A stretch of 64,000 nt of DNA from Prevotellaceae bacterium (GTDB taxonomy: Bacteria; Bacteroidota; Bacteroidia; Bacteroidales; Bacteroidaceae), in the NCBI GenBank assembly GCA_028723455.1, contig JAQYEW010000073.1, positions 1 through 64,000 of the forward strand, read 5' to 3'. Below are positions 1 to 9,498 of the stretch, piece by piece (position 1 is the first letter of the stretch; each line of letters begins with the position of its first letter). The position numbers and the translations under genes were made by a program. Under the pieces are notes generated by a model that did not search any database, had not been told where the DNA came from, and saw only the letters and a list, made by a program, of their open reading frames with translations.

Positions 1-131
1 TAATCGTTTGGATGAGCCATCAGTTCCGCATACGCTTTGTTGAGCAACAAGGTGTCCACGGGAAATGCTTGCGCCGTTGCCTTGAGCGCAAACATAGTTA
101 TCATTCCGACCAAAGCAAATATTTTTTTCAT
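1..131 (-). CDS. Secreted protein, N-terminal fragment cut by window edge
   Basis: The start codon is at 131 on the minus strand and the frame stays open to base 1, so only the first 43 codons are visible. The translation begins MKKIFALVGMITMFALKATA and continues QAFPVDTLLLNKAYAEL, that is, a lysine-rich start, a hydrophobic core and a likely signal peptidase I site near residue 21. It lies 60 bp downstream of, and on the same strand as, the gene at 192-818, so the two probably share a transcript. I do not recognise the family from so short a piece. That it is a real coding start is supported by the classical signal peptide and by its position; its function is unknown. Confidence 0.6.
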   Translation of the reverse strand, partial: MKKIFALVGMITMFALKATAQAFPVDTLLLNKAYAELMAHPND

Positions 132-191
132 GGTTTCAGACGATTGTTTTTCTATCTGTTTCTGGTCTTCTTAGGCTGCCTCGCAGCATAC

Positions 192-818
192 TTAGTCCGT
201 ATTCAGTTTAACCGCAAAGGCAAATGTGCTTCCACGTTTTAAAGTCAGGTCTTCAAGTTCTTCCACACGCTTTGCACCTTTTTTTCTCTCGTAAAGTTTC
301 ATGTCGTCGATGACAGTGAGTACAAGAGTCTCCTTTCCGTCTTTGGTCCTGAATCGTTGGCAAAGCTGACCCAGGTGAATGTCGCAGCCTCCGTCGATGG
401 TAGAATTCTCAAACGTCCGATCGCCAATTTTTATGATCAGGGCGTCCGCATAGGCATAAAAGGAATACTGAATGCAGACTTGACTATCAGCAGCGTGGTA
501 TCTTTTCGTGCTGCAATCATATACGGTGTCCGGATCGGTCTCCACTTCAAATGAAGCCTTTTGTGGTGTGAGTCGCTCAAACATTGTTTCCTTCCCTCCT
601 TGGAGCACGGAGAAACTCCACGTCGCCTCTGCTTCATACTTCCTTGCGTTACAGTCCTCATAGAATCTTGAAAGGGCGAATAAAGGTCTGGCGTAATATT
701 CCATCTCACGGATTTTGCATTCTTGCGCTTTGGCCAAGCCGCAGAACAACGAGACTGCGCCCAGAAGGACATAGCGCATACATGAAAATCCTGCACACTT
801 GTTTTGTTCTTTCTTCAT
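192..818 (-). CDS. Hypothetical secreted protein (208 aa)
   Basis: I do not recognise this protein. The visible features are a signal peptide (the hydrophobic core after MRYVLLGAVSLFCGLAKAQ ends near residue 32), a soluble remainder with about eight cysteines (for example CNARKYEAE, VYDCSTK, SQVCIQY, GGCDIHLGQLC) that could form periplasmic disulfides, and alternating beta-strand-like segments. The start at 818 follows a consensus promoter. An internal ATG at 779 would give a more compact signal peptide and is a real alternative. It probably forms a two-gene unit with the truncated gene at 1-131. Confidence 0.6.
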   Translation of the reverse strand: MKKEQNKCAGFSCMRYVLLGAVSLFCGLAKAQECKIREMEYYARPLFALSRFYEDCNARKYEAEATWSFSVLQGGKETMFERLTPQKASFEVETDPDTVYDCSTKRYHAADSQVCIQYSFYAYADALIIKIGDRTFENSTIDGGCDIHLGQLCQRFRTKDGKETLVLTVIDDMKLYERKKGAKRVEELEDLTLKRGSTFAFAVKLNTD

Positions 819-845
819 CTGGTTTTTTGTTTAAGGTTCGTTTTA

Positions 846-876
846 CAAAGATAGTATTTTCCGTTGTAGCGAACAA
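846..876 (-). promoter_or_regulatory. Bacteroidetes-type promoter for 192-818
   Basis: On the minus strand TATCTTTG (846-853) is preceded after 20 nt by TTG (874-876). This matches the TTTG/TTG-N19-21-TAnnTTTG consensus of the primary sigma factor of the phylum. Transcription would start roughly 20 nt before the ATG at 818. Confidence 0.7.
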
Positions 877-890
877 GTGAAGGTTCGAAA

Positions 891-957
891 AAAAACATAT
901 AGAAGAAATCATCCAAACATATATTTGATTTGGTCATTTCTTCTATATAGTTTTTTG
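891..957. repeat. Intergenic palindrome, member A of a stem-variable family
   Basis: Long imperfect hairpin. The outer arms are 897-909 (ATATAGAAGAAAT) and 936-948 (ATTTCTTCTATAT), flanked by an A-run and a T-run. The inner arms pair CCAAA with TTTGG around an apical CATATATTTGA. The shared ACATATA end and CATATATTTG loop link it to the palindromes at 17654-17702 and 58898-58965, although the stem sequences differ. It could also terminate transcripts from either side. Confidence 0.65.
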
Positions 958-972
958 AAACATTCGTAGTAA

Positions 973-1014
973 AAAATCAGGTGCTTTCGATGCGTTCCGA
1001 AAGCACCTGATTTT
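973..1014. terminator. Bidirectional intrinsic terminator
   Basis: A perfect 16-bp stem (973-988 with 999-1014; core TCAGGTGCTTTC) closes a 10-nt loop, with A-run and T-run ends. It lies 15 bp past the stop of the GH97 gene and ends that transcript. Confidence 0.85.
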
Positions 1015-1028
1015 GTGTGATATAGGAT

Positions 1029-3020
1029 TCACCTTACAACCAACACGGCACCGCCGCCCGTGGCTAAGGAAACCTGGATGGGTTTGCCCTTGTAAACCAC
1101 CTCGTGCAGCTCGGGCTCCTGGGTCTTCTTGTTGTCGCTATAGACAAGCACCTTTTGTCCCTTCTGGATACCCGTGGGGGTCAGCTTCAGGGTCTTGGCC
1201 TCTCTGCCGGCATTTGTGGCGGCCAGGTAGAGGACGTTGTCCTCGCTTACTCGCTCCAGGGCTATGTATTCACCGGGATAGCCCTCCACGAAGCGTGTCT
1301 GCTTCCACGTGGTGGGCACGTCGCGCATGAAGTCAAGGGTAATCCGGGGCGCACCGTTCTGCTCTACGGGATTCAGGTTCTCGGGCGTGATGGCAAAGTT
1401 CTGGACCGGGCTTTGGAAGAGCACGGCCTGCGCCAGTTCGTGGACATCGGTGGTGCGGCGCTTGCTGCCGTTGCGCGTGGGGTCGTTGCCCTTGTTGATG
1501 GTGCGGTTCAGGAAGCTGCCTCCCCAGTCCATGGAGGCTACGGTGTTGCGGATGAAGGGGTGGGTGGCCGTTGCACGTGCCTCGTTGTCAGCGGCGGCCT
1601 GGGTGAAGAATACGTTCTCGCTGGCCAGCACGGCCTCGGCACCCACGAAGTTGGGGTACATGCGCTCCCAGCCGCGGGGCAGGGTACATCCGTGGAAGAT
1701 GACCATCAGGCCGTGGTCGTTGGCGTCGCTCAGGATGTCCTCGTAGAGACGCATGGTTTCCTGCTTGTCGCCGCCAAAGAAATCCACCTTGATGCCCTTC
1801 ACGCCGATCTGTTGCAGCCATCGCATGGCCTGCTTGCGCTTGATGCCGTTGCTCATGATGTTGATGGGCGATTGGGTGATGTCGTTCCACCATCCGCTGG
1901 AACTGTACCAAAGGAAGAGGTCTACGCCCCGGCTTTTGCCGTAGCGCACCAGTTGTTCCATCTTTTCCTTGCCCAGATTGACGTCCCATGCGCAGTCGAT
2001 GAGGCTGTAGGGATAGCCCATCGTGTGGGCCAGGTCGATGAATTCCTTCAGGTCGTTGTAGTTGATGCTGTTGTCCTGCCATACGATCCAGCTCCATGTG
2101 CTCTTGCCGAAGCGGTAGTTCTGGGTGGGTTCGTAGCGAGGTTCCACGTGGTCCCACATGACCGTGGTCTCCACGATGGGCTTCAGCGTCTTGCCTACGG
2201 TGATGGTGCGCCAGGGAGTGGTGTTGGGCAGGGACATGGCTGGTTCAGATGTGCCGTTGCCATTGTTTTCCCCGGGCATGGGGAAGGTTATCTGGAAGCG
2301 CGATGCGTCCTGCACCTCGCTCAGCCTGCTGGCGCAGTAGCGGCTGTCCACGTCGGTTTCGCTGAGCAAGACCCATCCGTCGTTGCCCACCCGGAAGAGG
2401 GCGGGAAAGGTGTATCCCTTGCCATAGGCCGATGGCTTGCTCAGGGGGGCGTCATAGTTGTACTCCTCCTCATAGCTGGGCTTGGTGCCCTTCCATCCTA
2501 TCATGGCATTGCTTTGTGGCGTGAGGAACGAGGTGGCCTGCCGGGGCAGGGTGAACGAGGTACGTTCCTCCAGGATGCGTATGCTCATCTTTTGTCCGTT
2601 GGGGAAATTGCCCCAGGCGGGCAGATTATAGCGCAGGGCAACGTCGTTGTTGCCCACCCGGAATTCAATGTCGTAGTTGTGCCCTTTGGCGTTTTTCACC
2701 GTAACCACGAGGCGGTTGTAGGCATAGCTCACCTGATTGGCCTTGATGCGTGTCAGGGAGTAGGTGCCCGACTGGCTTACGCCGGAGTCGGCCTTTACGT
2801 ACTGTAGTCCGTCCTGGAAGTTCCCTGCGTCAGCAGTAAAACCTAAGGGGCTGTCGGTAACCATCTGTTTGCCGTCGTAGGTGATGCTGTAGGCGGCACG
2901 TCCGCCTTCAACGCTACATTGCAGACGCAGCCTTCCGTCCGGGCCGGTGGTGCTTACTTGTTCGGCCAGGGCGATGGTGGCGCACAAGGAGAACAGAGAC
3001 AGAGATAGGATTTTTTTCAT
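1029..3020 (-). CDS. Glycoside hydrolase family 97 (alpha-glucosidase/alpha-galactosidase)
   Basis: A 663-aa exported enzyme expected to cleave terminal alpha-glycosidic bonds in the periplasm. After a signal peptide (residues 1-19) come the GH97 N-terminal beta-sandwich (about 25-290), a catalytic TIM barrel (about 300-540) and a C-terminal beta domain. Family signatures are visible: LIDCAWDVN near 341-348, LFLWYSSSGWWND near 368, IKVDFFGGDKQ near 410-420 and GAEAVLASEN near 460. The Asp at 413 in KVDFFGG sits where retaining GH97 members carry their nucleophile, and Glu462 would be the acid/base, so I favour a retaining enzyme over an inverting SusB-type one. No susC/susD pair adjoins it. 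It follows rnhB by 34 bp and ends in a strong terminator. Family assignment is firm; the substrate is inferred. Confidence 0.93.
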   Translation of the reverse strand: MKKILSLSLFSLCATIALAEQVSTTGPDGRLRLQCSVEGGRAAYSITYDGKQMVTDSPLGFTADAGNFQDGLQYVKADSGVSQSGTYSLTRIKANQVSYAYNRLVVTVKNAKGHNYDIEFRVGNNDVALRYNLPAWGNFPNGQKMSIRILEERTSFTLPRQATSFLTPQSNAMIGWKGTKPSYEEEYNYDAPLSKPSAYGKGYTFPALFRVGNDGWVLLSETDVDSRYCASRLSEVQDASRFQITFPMPGENNGNGTSEPAMSLPNTTPWRTITVGKTLKPIVETTVMWDHVEPRYEPTQNYRFGKSTWSWIVWQDNSINYNDLKEFIDLAHTMGYPYSLIDCAWDVNLGKEKMEQLVRYGKSRGVDLFLWYSSSGWWNDITQSPINIMSNGIKRKQAMRWLQQIGVKGIKVDFFGGDKQETMRLYEDILSDANDHGLMVIFHGCTLPRGWERMYPNFVGAEAVLASENVFFTQAAADNEARATATHPFIRNTVASMDWGGSFLNRTINKGNDPTRNGSKRRTTDVHELAQAVLFQSPVQNFAITPENLNPVEQNGAPRITLDFMRDVPTTWKQTRFVEGYPGEYIALERVSEDNVLYLAATNAGREAKTLKLTPTGIQKGQKVLVYSDNKKTQEPELHEVVYKGKPIQVSLATGGGAVLVVR

Positions 3021-3054
3021 AGAATTGGTTTAGGGGGGATGTTTAATACATGGT

Positions 3055-3660
3055 TTAGTCAAAATCAAACTCCATTTGACCGCTGCCCAGGAGGTTGAAC
3101 GAACGGCGGTGAAGTGGTGTGGTCCCATACCGGGCAATGGCCAGGCGGTGGGCCTTGGCGGGATAGCCTTTGTTGGAGTCCCAATGGTATTGGGGATATT
3201 GGCGGTGTGCCTCCAGCATGAAATCATCGCGATAGGTCTTGGCCAGGATACTGGCAGCGGCGATGCTCATCAGTTTGGCGTCGCCCTTGACAACGGTGGT
3301 GTGGGGAATGTCCTGATAGGTGTAGAAGCGGTTGCCGTCCACCAGCAGGTGTTCGGGACGTACCTTCAGTTGGTCCACGGCGCGGTGCATGGCCAGGATG
3401 CTGGCCCGAAGGATGTTGATTTGGTCTATCTCCTCGTTGTCCACCACGCCTACGGCCCATGCCAGGGCTTCGCGTTCAATGACCTCGCGCAGTTCGTAGC
3501 GCCGCTTTTCGGACAATTGTTTGCTGTCGTTCAGCAGTTCGTTGCTGAAACCGGGAGGCAGAATGACGGCGGCGGCATAAACAGGTCCTGCCAAACAGCC
3601 GCGGCCGGCTTCGTCAAGGCCGGCCTCGATGCTGTTTGGCAGGAGATACGCTTTTAGCAA
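3055..3660 (-). CDS. rnhB: Ribonuclease HII
   Basis: A 201-aa cytoplasmic nuclease that nicks the RNA strand of RNA/DNA hybrids and at single misincorporated ribonucleotides. The N-terminal signature [13 protein letters not shown] contains the first two metal ligands (Asp-Glu). Further conserved acidic and Lys/Arg stretches ([34 protein letters not shown]) follow in the family order. The length is normal. It lies between the lipoprotein gene (30 bp upstream) and the GH97 gene (34 bp downstream), all on the minus strand, with no promoter evident between them. Confidence 0.96.
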   Translation of the reverse strand: MLKAYLLPNSIEAGLDEAGRGCLAGPVYAAAVILPPGFSNELLNDSKQLSEKRRYELREVIEREALAWAVGVVDNEEIDQINILRASILAMHRAVDQLKVRPEHLLVDGNRFYTYQDIPHTTVVKGDAKLMSIAAASILAKTYRDDFMLEAHRQYPQYHWDSNKGYPAKAHRLAIARYGTTPLHRRSFNLLGSGQMEFDFD

Positions 3661-3690
3661 GGTTGTGTTGTCTATGGTTCAGGGAAATTC

Positions 3691-4275
3691 TTAGAGGGTT
3701 TTGTTCACGATGGTTCCTGTGAAGGTTCCCTTGAAGAGTTTGTCGCCCACCTGGAAATAGATATTGGTAAGCTTAAGCTGGCTGTCCGTGATGGTGCCCT
3801 CGAAGCAGGCTGCGTTGATGGCCGTGTTCGCCGTTCCGTTGTAGGTACAGGTGCCGCCGGTCAGGTAGGTGCCGCCGTCGGGATCAATCTTTCCGTCCTT
3901 GAGGTAAGTGGTGAACACGAGGTTCTGAATGTTGGTGCCGTCAACGCCGAAGGGCGTGGAAATGGTGAATTGGATGTAACCGTTCTCGTTGGCCGATGCG
4001 GCAGCCTCGGTCTGCACGTTGATGGTAAGCGTGGGATTCACGCTGCGGGCGGTTTCGGGGTTATAGGTGTTGTTGCTGATATTGTAGGCGTACATTGTCA
4101 GGTTGCCCGTACCCTGGAACTGGTAAGTGTTGTCGGCATTGGTGATGCCCAATACGTTGGAGATAACGTTCACGAGTCCGCTCAGCCAGGGGCTGTCTTC
4201 GCTGCAACTGGTAACTAAACTGCCACTGCCCAGCAATGCAAGGGCAACGAGCGTCTTTTGGAATGTCTTTTTCAT
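3691..4275 (-). CDS. Putative lipoprotein with beta-rich domain
   Basis: A 194-aa protein beginning MKKTFQKTLVALALLG, with a type II signal peptide whose lipobox VTSC places the lipidated cysteine at residue 24. The rest is beta-rich with repeated short strands (YQFQGTGNLTMYAY, KLTNIYFQVGDKLFKGTFTG), resembling the small calycin-like lipoproteins common in Bacteroidales, but I cannot name the family. A longer in-frame start at 4443 would overlap sufS for 158 bp and lacks a signal peptide, so the ATG at 4275, 10 bp after the sufS stop, is preferred. Its function and its link to the suf genes are unknown. Confidence 0.75.
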   Translation of the reverse strand: MKKTFQKTLVALALLGSGSLVTSCSEDSPWLSGLVNVISNVLGITNADNTYQFQGTGNLTMYAYNISNNTYNPETARSVNPTLTINVQTEAAASANENGYIQFTISTPFGVDGTNIQNLVFTTYLKDGKIDPDGGTYLTGGTCTYNGTANTAINAACFEGTITDSQLKLTNIYFQVGDKLFKGTFTGTIVNKTL

Positions 4276-4285
4276 ATTCGTTTGG

Positions 4286-5518
4286 TTAGTGTTGGAACAT
4301 CTGTTGCACCCTTTTGATACCTGCCACCAGGGCATCCACCTCGTCCTTGGTGTTGTAGAGTGCGAAGCTGGCACGGCAGGTGCCCTCAACGCCCAAGCGG
4401 CGTATGAGCGGTTCGGCGCAGTGGTGGCCCGTTCGTACGGCAATGCCCAGGCGGTCCAAGAGGGTTCCCATGTCCAAGTGATGGATTTGTCCTACTTGGA
4501 AACTGATGACGGCATCGTGAATGTTCACGTCGTGGGGACCGTAAATGCGCATCCCCTCGATGGTTTGCATCTGCTCCATGGCATAGCGTGTGAGTTCCTG
4601 TTCGTGGGCCAGGATGTTGTCCATCCCCAGACTGGTTACGAAATCCAATGCCTGTGCCAGTCCTGTGGAGGCCACATAGTCGGGTGTGCCGGCCTCGAAC
4701 TTATAGGGCAGTGCGTTGAAGGTGGTATGTTCAAAGGAAACGTTTTTGATCATTTCTCCGCCTCCCATGTAGGGAGGCATGCGGTCAAGCCACGATTCCT
4801 TGCCATAGAGTACGCCGATGCCCGTAGGACCATAGATCTTATGTCCGCTGAAGGCCAGGAAATCGCAGTCCAAGGCTTGTACGTCGACAGCCATGTGCGG
4901 AACACTTTGCGCCGCATCCACCAGGATGGGCACGTTGTGGGCGTGGGCGATGCGGACGAGTTCTGCAACGGGATTCACTGTCCCCAGCACATTGCTGACG
5001 TGTGTTACGCTGACGATGCGGGTGCGTTCGTTGAAGAGGGCTTCATAGGCCTGCATGTCCAGCGTGCCTTCGTCCGTAATGGGGATGACACGCAGGCGGA
5101 TACCCATACGTTGGCGGACGAGCTGCCACGAAACGATGTTGGCGTGGTGTTCCATCTCGCTGACGATTACTTCGTCGCCCTCCTGCATAAAGGCCTGGCA
5201 GAAGCATTGCGCCACCAGATTGATGCTCTCCGTGGTTCCGCGGGTGAAGAGAATCTCGTTTGCAGAGCGGGCGTTCAGGAAGCGGCGCACGGTTTCGCGT
5301 GCCGCCTCGTGAAGGTCGGTGGCTTGCTGGGACAGGAAGTGAACGCCGCGATGCACGTTGGCATTCACGTTGTAGTATTCCTCCGTCATGGCTTCCACCA
5401 CCTGACGCGGCTTCTGCGTTGTTGCACCGTTGTCGAGGTACACCAGCGGGTATTTCTTATATATGGTACGCTCCAGGATCGGAAACTCCTTGCGTACGGC
5501 TTTCAGGTCGTACATCAT
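4286..5518 (-). CDS. sufS: Cysteine desulfurase SufS
   Basis: A 410-aa pyridoxal-phosphate enzyme that removes sulfur from L-cysteine and passes the persulfide to the Suf scaffold. The Schiff-base lysine is in SGHKIYGPTG, the PLP-binding region HHANIVSWQ and VDAAQSVPH are present, and the catalytic cysteine lies in TGHHCAEPL near the C-terminus, the short-loop arrangement of group II desulfurases. Two adjacent ATGs (MMYDLKAV) could both start translation. It is the last gene of sufB-sufC-sufD-sufS. No SufE or SufU is visible in the window. Confidence 0.96.
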   Translation of the reverse strand: MMYDLKAVRKEFPILERTIYKKYPLVYLDNGATTQKPRQVVEAMTEEYYNVNANVHRGVHFLSQQATDLHEAARETVRRFLNARSANEILFTRGTTESINLVAQCFCQAFMQEGDEVIVSEMEHHANIVSWQLVRQRMGIRLRVIPITDEGTLDMQAYEALFNERTRIVSVTHVSNVLGTVNPVAELVRIAHAHNVPILVDAAQSVPHMAVDVQALDCDFLAFSGHKIYGPTGIGVLYGKESWLDRMPPYMGGGEMIKNVSFEHTTFNALPYKFEAGTPDYVASTGLAQALDFVTSLGMDNILAHEQELTRYAMEQMQTIEGMRIYGPHDVNIHDAVISFQVGQIHHLDMGTLLDRLGIAVRTGHHCAEPLIRRLGVEGTCRASFALYNTKDEVDALVAGIKRVQQMFQH

Positions 5519-5527
5519 GTGGGTCTG

Positions 5528-6871
5528 TTAGTTACATACCTTACAACCTTCGCACTTGGACAGTTCGCCACGGAATCGCTTTTCCATGAGGAAGTGAAGG
5601 CGGTCGCGCAGAGGCTCCAGTCGGATGCTGTCGATGACCTGACCTACAAAGGCAAACTTCAGGAGCATGCGGGCATCCTCCTTGGCAATACCGCGCTGTT
5701 GCATGTAAAACATGGCCTGGTCGTTGAGCTGACCGACGGTGCTGCCGTGTGAGCATTTTACGTCGTCGGCATAGATTTCCAGCATGGGCTGGGTGTACAT
5801 GTGGGCGTCGGGGCTGGTGCACAGATTGGCATTCACCTCGTTCGAGAGGGTTTTCTGTGCCGCGGCATCCACCAATACCATGCCGGCGAAGGCGCCAACG
5901 GCTTGCTCGTCCAATACATATTTATATAGCTCGTTGCTTTGACACGAGGGCACGATGTGGTGGATGAGCGTGTTGTTGTCGGCATGCTGACGCTTGTCGA
6001 GCACAGCGCATCCGTTCAAGGAAATCTCTGCGTTCTCGCCGGCCAGCTGTACCTCTGTCTGGTTGCGTGTAAGGCCGTTGTGCATGGTGATGGTGGTAAC
6101 GTTGGCTGTCGCGTAACGCTCCTGGCGCACGTAGGTGTTGGCAATGCGATGGCTCTTGGCGTGTGTGCTTTCCAGGTCGTAAAGCTCAAGGTGGGCATTC
6201 TCGCCAACAAATACCTCCGTAACTTGGGTTACAAGGAAATCTCTGTCGTCCGAGGCGTGGTCGCAAAACAGCAGTTTGGCTTCCGCATTCTCCTCTACGA
6301 CGACGAGTACGCGACGGTTCACCATCAGGTCAACGTCGCTGCGCAGGATGTTTACCACTTGCAGGGTGCGTTCCATGCGAACGCCACGGGGAATGAAGAT
6401 GACCAGACCGTCCTGAGCCAACATGGTGTTGAGGGCGTTGACAGGGTCCAAATCGCTCTTTGCAAGCTGGGCGTAATAGGGTTTGAGCAGTTCGGGACGC
6501 TCCGTAGCCACGCTCCGCAGCGAATCTACGATAACGCCTTCGGGCAGTTGTGCCTGAGGCAGGGCCTTGGTGTAGAACTGGTCGTTCACGACAAAATAGA
6601 GCAAGGTGCTCAGATTGGGCACGCTGCATTTGAAACTGTCATAGGGATTGACGGGAAAGTCGACGCGGGTCAGGTTCACGCCATAGTTGGGCGCGAACAG
6701 TTGTTGCATGTCCGTGTATTTGTATTTCTCCGTCTTGCGCGTAGGCAGACCTTGTTTCAGGAACGACTCAAAGGCTGCATCGCGCTGGTCGTTCATGAGT
6801 GGCGCGGCATACCGGTCTATGAGCGTTCGCTGCTCGCGGAACAGTTCGATGTATTGCTCTTGTGCGCTCAC
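5528..6871 (-). CDS. sufD: Fe-S cluster assembly protein SufD, probable GTG start
   Basis: A scaffold subunit of the SufBC2D complex, with a right-handed beta-helix core. The C-terminal half carries the SufB/SufD family pattern ([23 protein letters not shown] followed by AFVGQVID). An ATG at 6895 would overlap sufC by 28 bp and add a poorly conserved MDSRGGRT. The GTG at 6871 overlaps the sufC stop as GTGA and is preceded by a purine-rich GAGGAGGCAGGA, so I choose it (447 aa, beginning [10 protein letters not shown]). The arrangement implies translational coupling to sufC. The terminal CEGCKVCN adds three cysteines at the extreme C-terminus. Confidence 0.92.
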   Translation of the reverse strand: MSAQEQYIELFREQRTLIDRYAAPLMNDQRDAAFESFLKQGLPTRKTEKYKYTDMQQLFAPNYGVNLTRVDFPVNPYDSFKCSVPNLSTLLYFVVNDQFYTKALPQAQLPEGVIVDSLRSVATERPELLKPYYAQLAKSDLDPVNALNTMLAQDGLVIFIPRGVRMERTLQVVNILRSDVDLMVNRRVLVVVEENAEAKLLFCDHASDDRDFLVTQVTEVFVGENAHLELYDLESTHAKSHRIANTYVRQERYATANVTTITMHNGLTRNQTEVQLAGENAEISLNGCAVLDKRQHADNNTLIHHIVPSCQSNELYKYVLDEQAVGAFAGMVLVDAAAQKTLSNEVNANLCTSPDAHMYTQPMLEIYADDVKCSHGSTVGQLNDQAMFYMQQRGIAKEDARMLLKFAFVGQVIDSIRLEPLRDRLHFLMEKRFRGELSKCEGCKVCN

Positions 6872-7620
6872 AGTCCTGCCTCCTCTCGAATCCAATCGAA
6901 ACCGCGGTTTTCAATCTCCAATGCCAGGTCTGGCGTACCTGTCTTCAGGATACGGCCATCAATCAGCACGTGTACGATGTCGGGTTTCAGGTAGTCCAAC
7001 AAGCGTTGGTAGTGGGTAATGACCAAGGCACTGGTTTGCTCGTTGCGCAGAGTGTTGAAGCCCTCCGCTACGATACGCAACGCATCCACGTCGAGTCCGC
7101 TGTCCGTTTCGTCGAGGATGCTGAGTGTGGGTTCCAGCATAGCCATCTGGAAGATTTCATTGCGTTTCTTTTCGCCGCCGGAGAAGCCTTCGTTCACGCT
7201 GCGATTGGCAAGCTTGCTGTTCAATTCAACCAGCTTGCGCTTTTCACGCATGACTTTTAGGAAGTCGCCCGCCGACATGTCAGGCAGACCTTGGTATTTG
7301 CGCTTGGCATTGACAGCCGCACGCATGAAATTTACCATGGACACGCCGGGAATCTCCACGGGCTGTTGGAAGCTGAGAAAGATACCCTCGCAGGCGCGCT
7401 CCTCGGGTTTCATGCTCAGAATGCTTTTCCCGTTGAACAGGATGTCGCCTTGCGTAACTTCGTAGGCGGGATGTCCTACGATGACATTCGAGAGGGTGCT
7501 CTTGCCGGCACCGTTTTGTCCCATAAGGGCGTGTACTTCGCCGTCGCGTACCGTCAGGTTAATCCCTTTTAATATTTCTTTGCCATTGATGGTGGCATGC
7601 AAATTCTTTATTTCCAACAT
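6868..7620 (-). CDS. sufC: Fe-S assembly ATPase SufC
   Basis: A 250-aa ABC-type ATPase that powers the SufBCD scaffold. It shows Walker [10 protein letters not shown] (residues 34-42), the SufC-type signature [11 protein letters not shown] near 148, Walker [13 protein letters not shown] near 165 and the H-switch ITHYQRLL. It lacks membrane segments, as expected for a soluble scaffold partner. It lies 18 bp after sufB and overlaps sufD by 4 bp. Confidence 0.97.
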   Translation of the reverse strand: MLEIKNLHATINGKEILKGINLTVRDGEVHALMGQNGAGKSTLSNVIVGHPAYEVTQGDILFNGKSILSMKPEERACEGIFLSFQQPVEIPGVSMVNFMRAAVNAKRKYQGLPDMSAGDFLKVMREKRKLVELNSKLANRSVNEGFSGGEKKRNEIFQMAMLEPTLSILDETDSGLDVDALRIVAEGFNTLRNEQTSALVITHYQRLLDYLKPDIVHVLIDGRILKTGTPDLALEIENRGFDWIREEAGL

Positions 7621-7638
7621 AGTTGTATCGTTATTAGT

Positions 7639-9117
7639 TTAGCCCACCGTTCCCTCCAGCGTAACACTGAGCAGTTTGGTGGCCTCTACAGCGAACTCCA
7701 TAGGCAGCTTGTTGATTACGTCCTTGGCATAGCCGTTGACAATCAGCCCCACGGCATCTTCGGTGGCAATACCGCGCTGCTGGCAATAAAAGAGTTGGTC
7801 TTCGCTGATTTTGCTTGTTGTGGCTTCGTGTTCGATGACGGCCGTGGGATTCTGTACATCCATATAAGGGAAGGTGTGGGCGCCGCATTGATTGCCCAGA
7901 AGCAGGCTGTCGCACGAAGTATAATTGCGCGCGTTGTCGGCCGCCTTGCTTACCTTCACCAGTCCGCGGTAGGAATTCTCGCTCTTGCCCGCACTGATAC
8001 CTTTACTGATGATGGTGCTCTTGGTATTCTTTCCTATGTGAATCATCTTGGTACCTGTGTCCGCTTGCTGATAGTTATTCGTTACGGCCACACTGTAAAA
8101 CTCCGCTTGGGCGTTGTTGCCGCGCAGGATGCAGCTGGGATATTTCCAGGTGATGGCTGATCCCGTCTCTACCTGTGTCCACGAGAGCTTGCTGCCTTCG
8201 CCGCGCAGGTCGCCACGCTTGGTTACCAGGTTCAGTACGCCACCTTTGCCTTGGGCGTCGCCGGGATACCAGTTCTGTACCGTGCTGTACTTCACCTCGG
8301 CACGGTTCATGACCACTATCTCTACGATGGCGGCATGCAACTGGTTCTCGTCGCGCATGGGGGCTGTACATCCCTCCAGATAGCTTACGTAAGCGTCATC
8401 ATCAGCCACGATCAGTGTGCGCTCGAACTGACCCGTCTCACGGGCGTTGATGCGGAAATAGGTGCTGAGTTCCATGGGACAGCGCACCCCCTTGGGGATG
8501 AAAACAAAGCTGCCGTCCGAAAATACCGCACTATTGAGTGCGGCGAAGTAATTATCACGATAGGTTACAACGGTACCCAGATACTGGCGTACCAAATCAG
8601 GATGTTCGCGTACCGCCTCGCTCATGGAGCAGAAGATGATGCCTTTCTCGCTCAGTTTCTCGCGGAAGGTGGTCTTCACGCTTACGCTGTCCATCACAGC
8701 ATCTACGGCAGTACCGCTCAATGCCAGACGTTCCTCGAGGGGAATACCCAATTTGTCAAAGGTCTTCATCAGTTCCGGATCTATATCCTCCGGTTTGCCG
8801 TCCTTTTTCTTTGCCTTGGCCGTTGGGTCTGCATAATACGAGATGTCCTGATAGTCGATCTCGGGCATTCTGAGGTGAGCCCAAGTGGGAGCGGTCATGG
8901 TGAGCCAATGCCGATAGGCCTTCAGCCGGAATTCAAGAAGCCACTCGGGTTCTCCTTTCTTCCGGCTGATGAGGCGTACGACATCCTCGGACAGTCCTTT
9001 GGGAATGACCTCGGTCTCTACGTCGGTGGTGAATCCGAAAGCATACTGCTGCTGGGCCACCTGCCGGACGTATTCGTTGTCGTTTTGTTTCTTATTTAAA
9101 ATAGGAGATTCTTCCAT
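7639..9117 (-). CDS. sufB: Fe-S cluster assembly protein SufB
   Basis: A 492-aa SufB scaffold subunit on which the nascent cluster is built together with SufC and SufD. Typical stretches are visible: [53 protein letters not shown] and [17 protein letters not shown], including the conserved core cysteine region and the C-terminal [15 protein letters not shown]. The start overlaps the 3' end of the cvpA-like gene by 22 bp, so the suf genes read as part of the transcript coming from nusA-infB. Confidence 0.96.
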   Translation of the reverse strand: MEESPILNKKQNDNEYVRQVAQQQYAFGFTTDVETEVIPKGLSEDVVRLISRKKGEPEWLLEFRLKAYRHWLTMTAPTWAHLRMPEIDYQDISYYADPTAKAKKKDGKPEDIDPELMKTFDKLGIPLEERLALSGTAVDAVMDSVSVKTTFREKLSEKGIIFCSMSEAVREHPDLVRQYLGTVVTYRDNYFAALNSAVFSDGSFVFIPKGVRCPMELSTYFRINARETGQFERTLIVADDDAYVSYLEGCTAPMRDENQLHAAIVEIVVMNRAEVKYSTVQNWYPGDAQGKGGVLNLVTKRGDLRGEGSKLSWTQVETGSAITWKYPSCILRGNNAQAEFYSVAVTNNYQQADTGTKMIHIGKNTKSTIISKGISAGKSENSYRGLVKVSKAADNARNYTSCDSLLLGNQCGAHTFPYMDVQNPTAVIEHEATTSKISEDQLFYCQQRGIATEDAVGLIVNGYAKDVINKLPMEFAVEATKLLSVTLEGTVG

Positions 9118-9482
9118 TCTTCAACCTTATCTATTAGCAGCAGGATGAATCCTATAAGCAGGCCGTATTTGACACAACCCACAAGCGCACCCAGCAGTTT
9201 GTTCAGTTTTCCCACCACGAAAATGTGTTCCACGACGGAGGATAGCAAGGAAGCCATCAACCCCAACGCCAGCGGGAAAGCGATACATACTAAAAGTGTC
9301 CACCCCAAGCCCAAACCGTAGTGGGTGTATGCCAAATAGGCCAAGATACACCCCACGGCAAAGCCAGCAGTAGAACACAATTCTTTTATCAGTCCGTTCA
9401 TCCACCCTTTGATGAGGCCGTATAGCAGCGCTAAGCCGCTAACGACCTCTATCAAAGGGAGTGATTTCAACCACTCCATCAT
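9096..9482 (-). CDS. CvpA family membrane protein
   Basis: A 128-aa inner-membrane protein with four hydrophobic segments (about residues 8-26, 34-52, 58-78 and 105-122). The CvpA-type pattern is visible: [20 protein letters not shown] near the N-terminus and [19 protein letters not shown] near the C-terminus. CvpA proteins are linked to colicin V production and envelope tolerance in enterobacteria; the role in Bacteroidetes is not settled. The gene is wedged between infB (16 bp upstream) and sufB (22 bp overlap). Confidence 0.85.
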   Translation of the reverse strand: MMEWLKSLPLIEVVSGLALLYGLIKGWMNGLIKELCSTAGFAVGCILAYLAYTHYGLGLGWTLLVCIAFPLALGLMASLLSSVVEHIFVVGKLNKLLGALVGCVKYGLLIGFILLLIDKVEEWKNLLF

Positions 9483-9498
9483 TTGGGTTCAGGTTTTC

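Noticed and set aside
1104-2807. 567-codon plus-strand open frame opposite the GH97 gene
   Set aside because: Antisense by-product of a GC-rich gene; it has no signal or domain, and the minus strand holds a clear GH97 enzyme.
4276-4443. 56-codon N-terminal extension of the lipoprotein gene
   Set aside because: Overlaps sufS and hides the type II signal peptide that starts at 4275.
4127-5752. 541-codon plus-strand open frame opposite sufS
   Set aside because: Shadow of SufS and the end of SufD; no recognisable motif.
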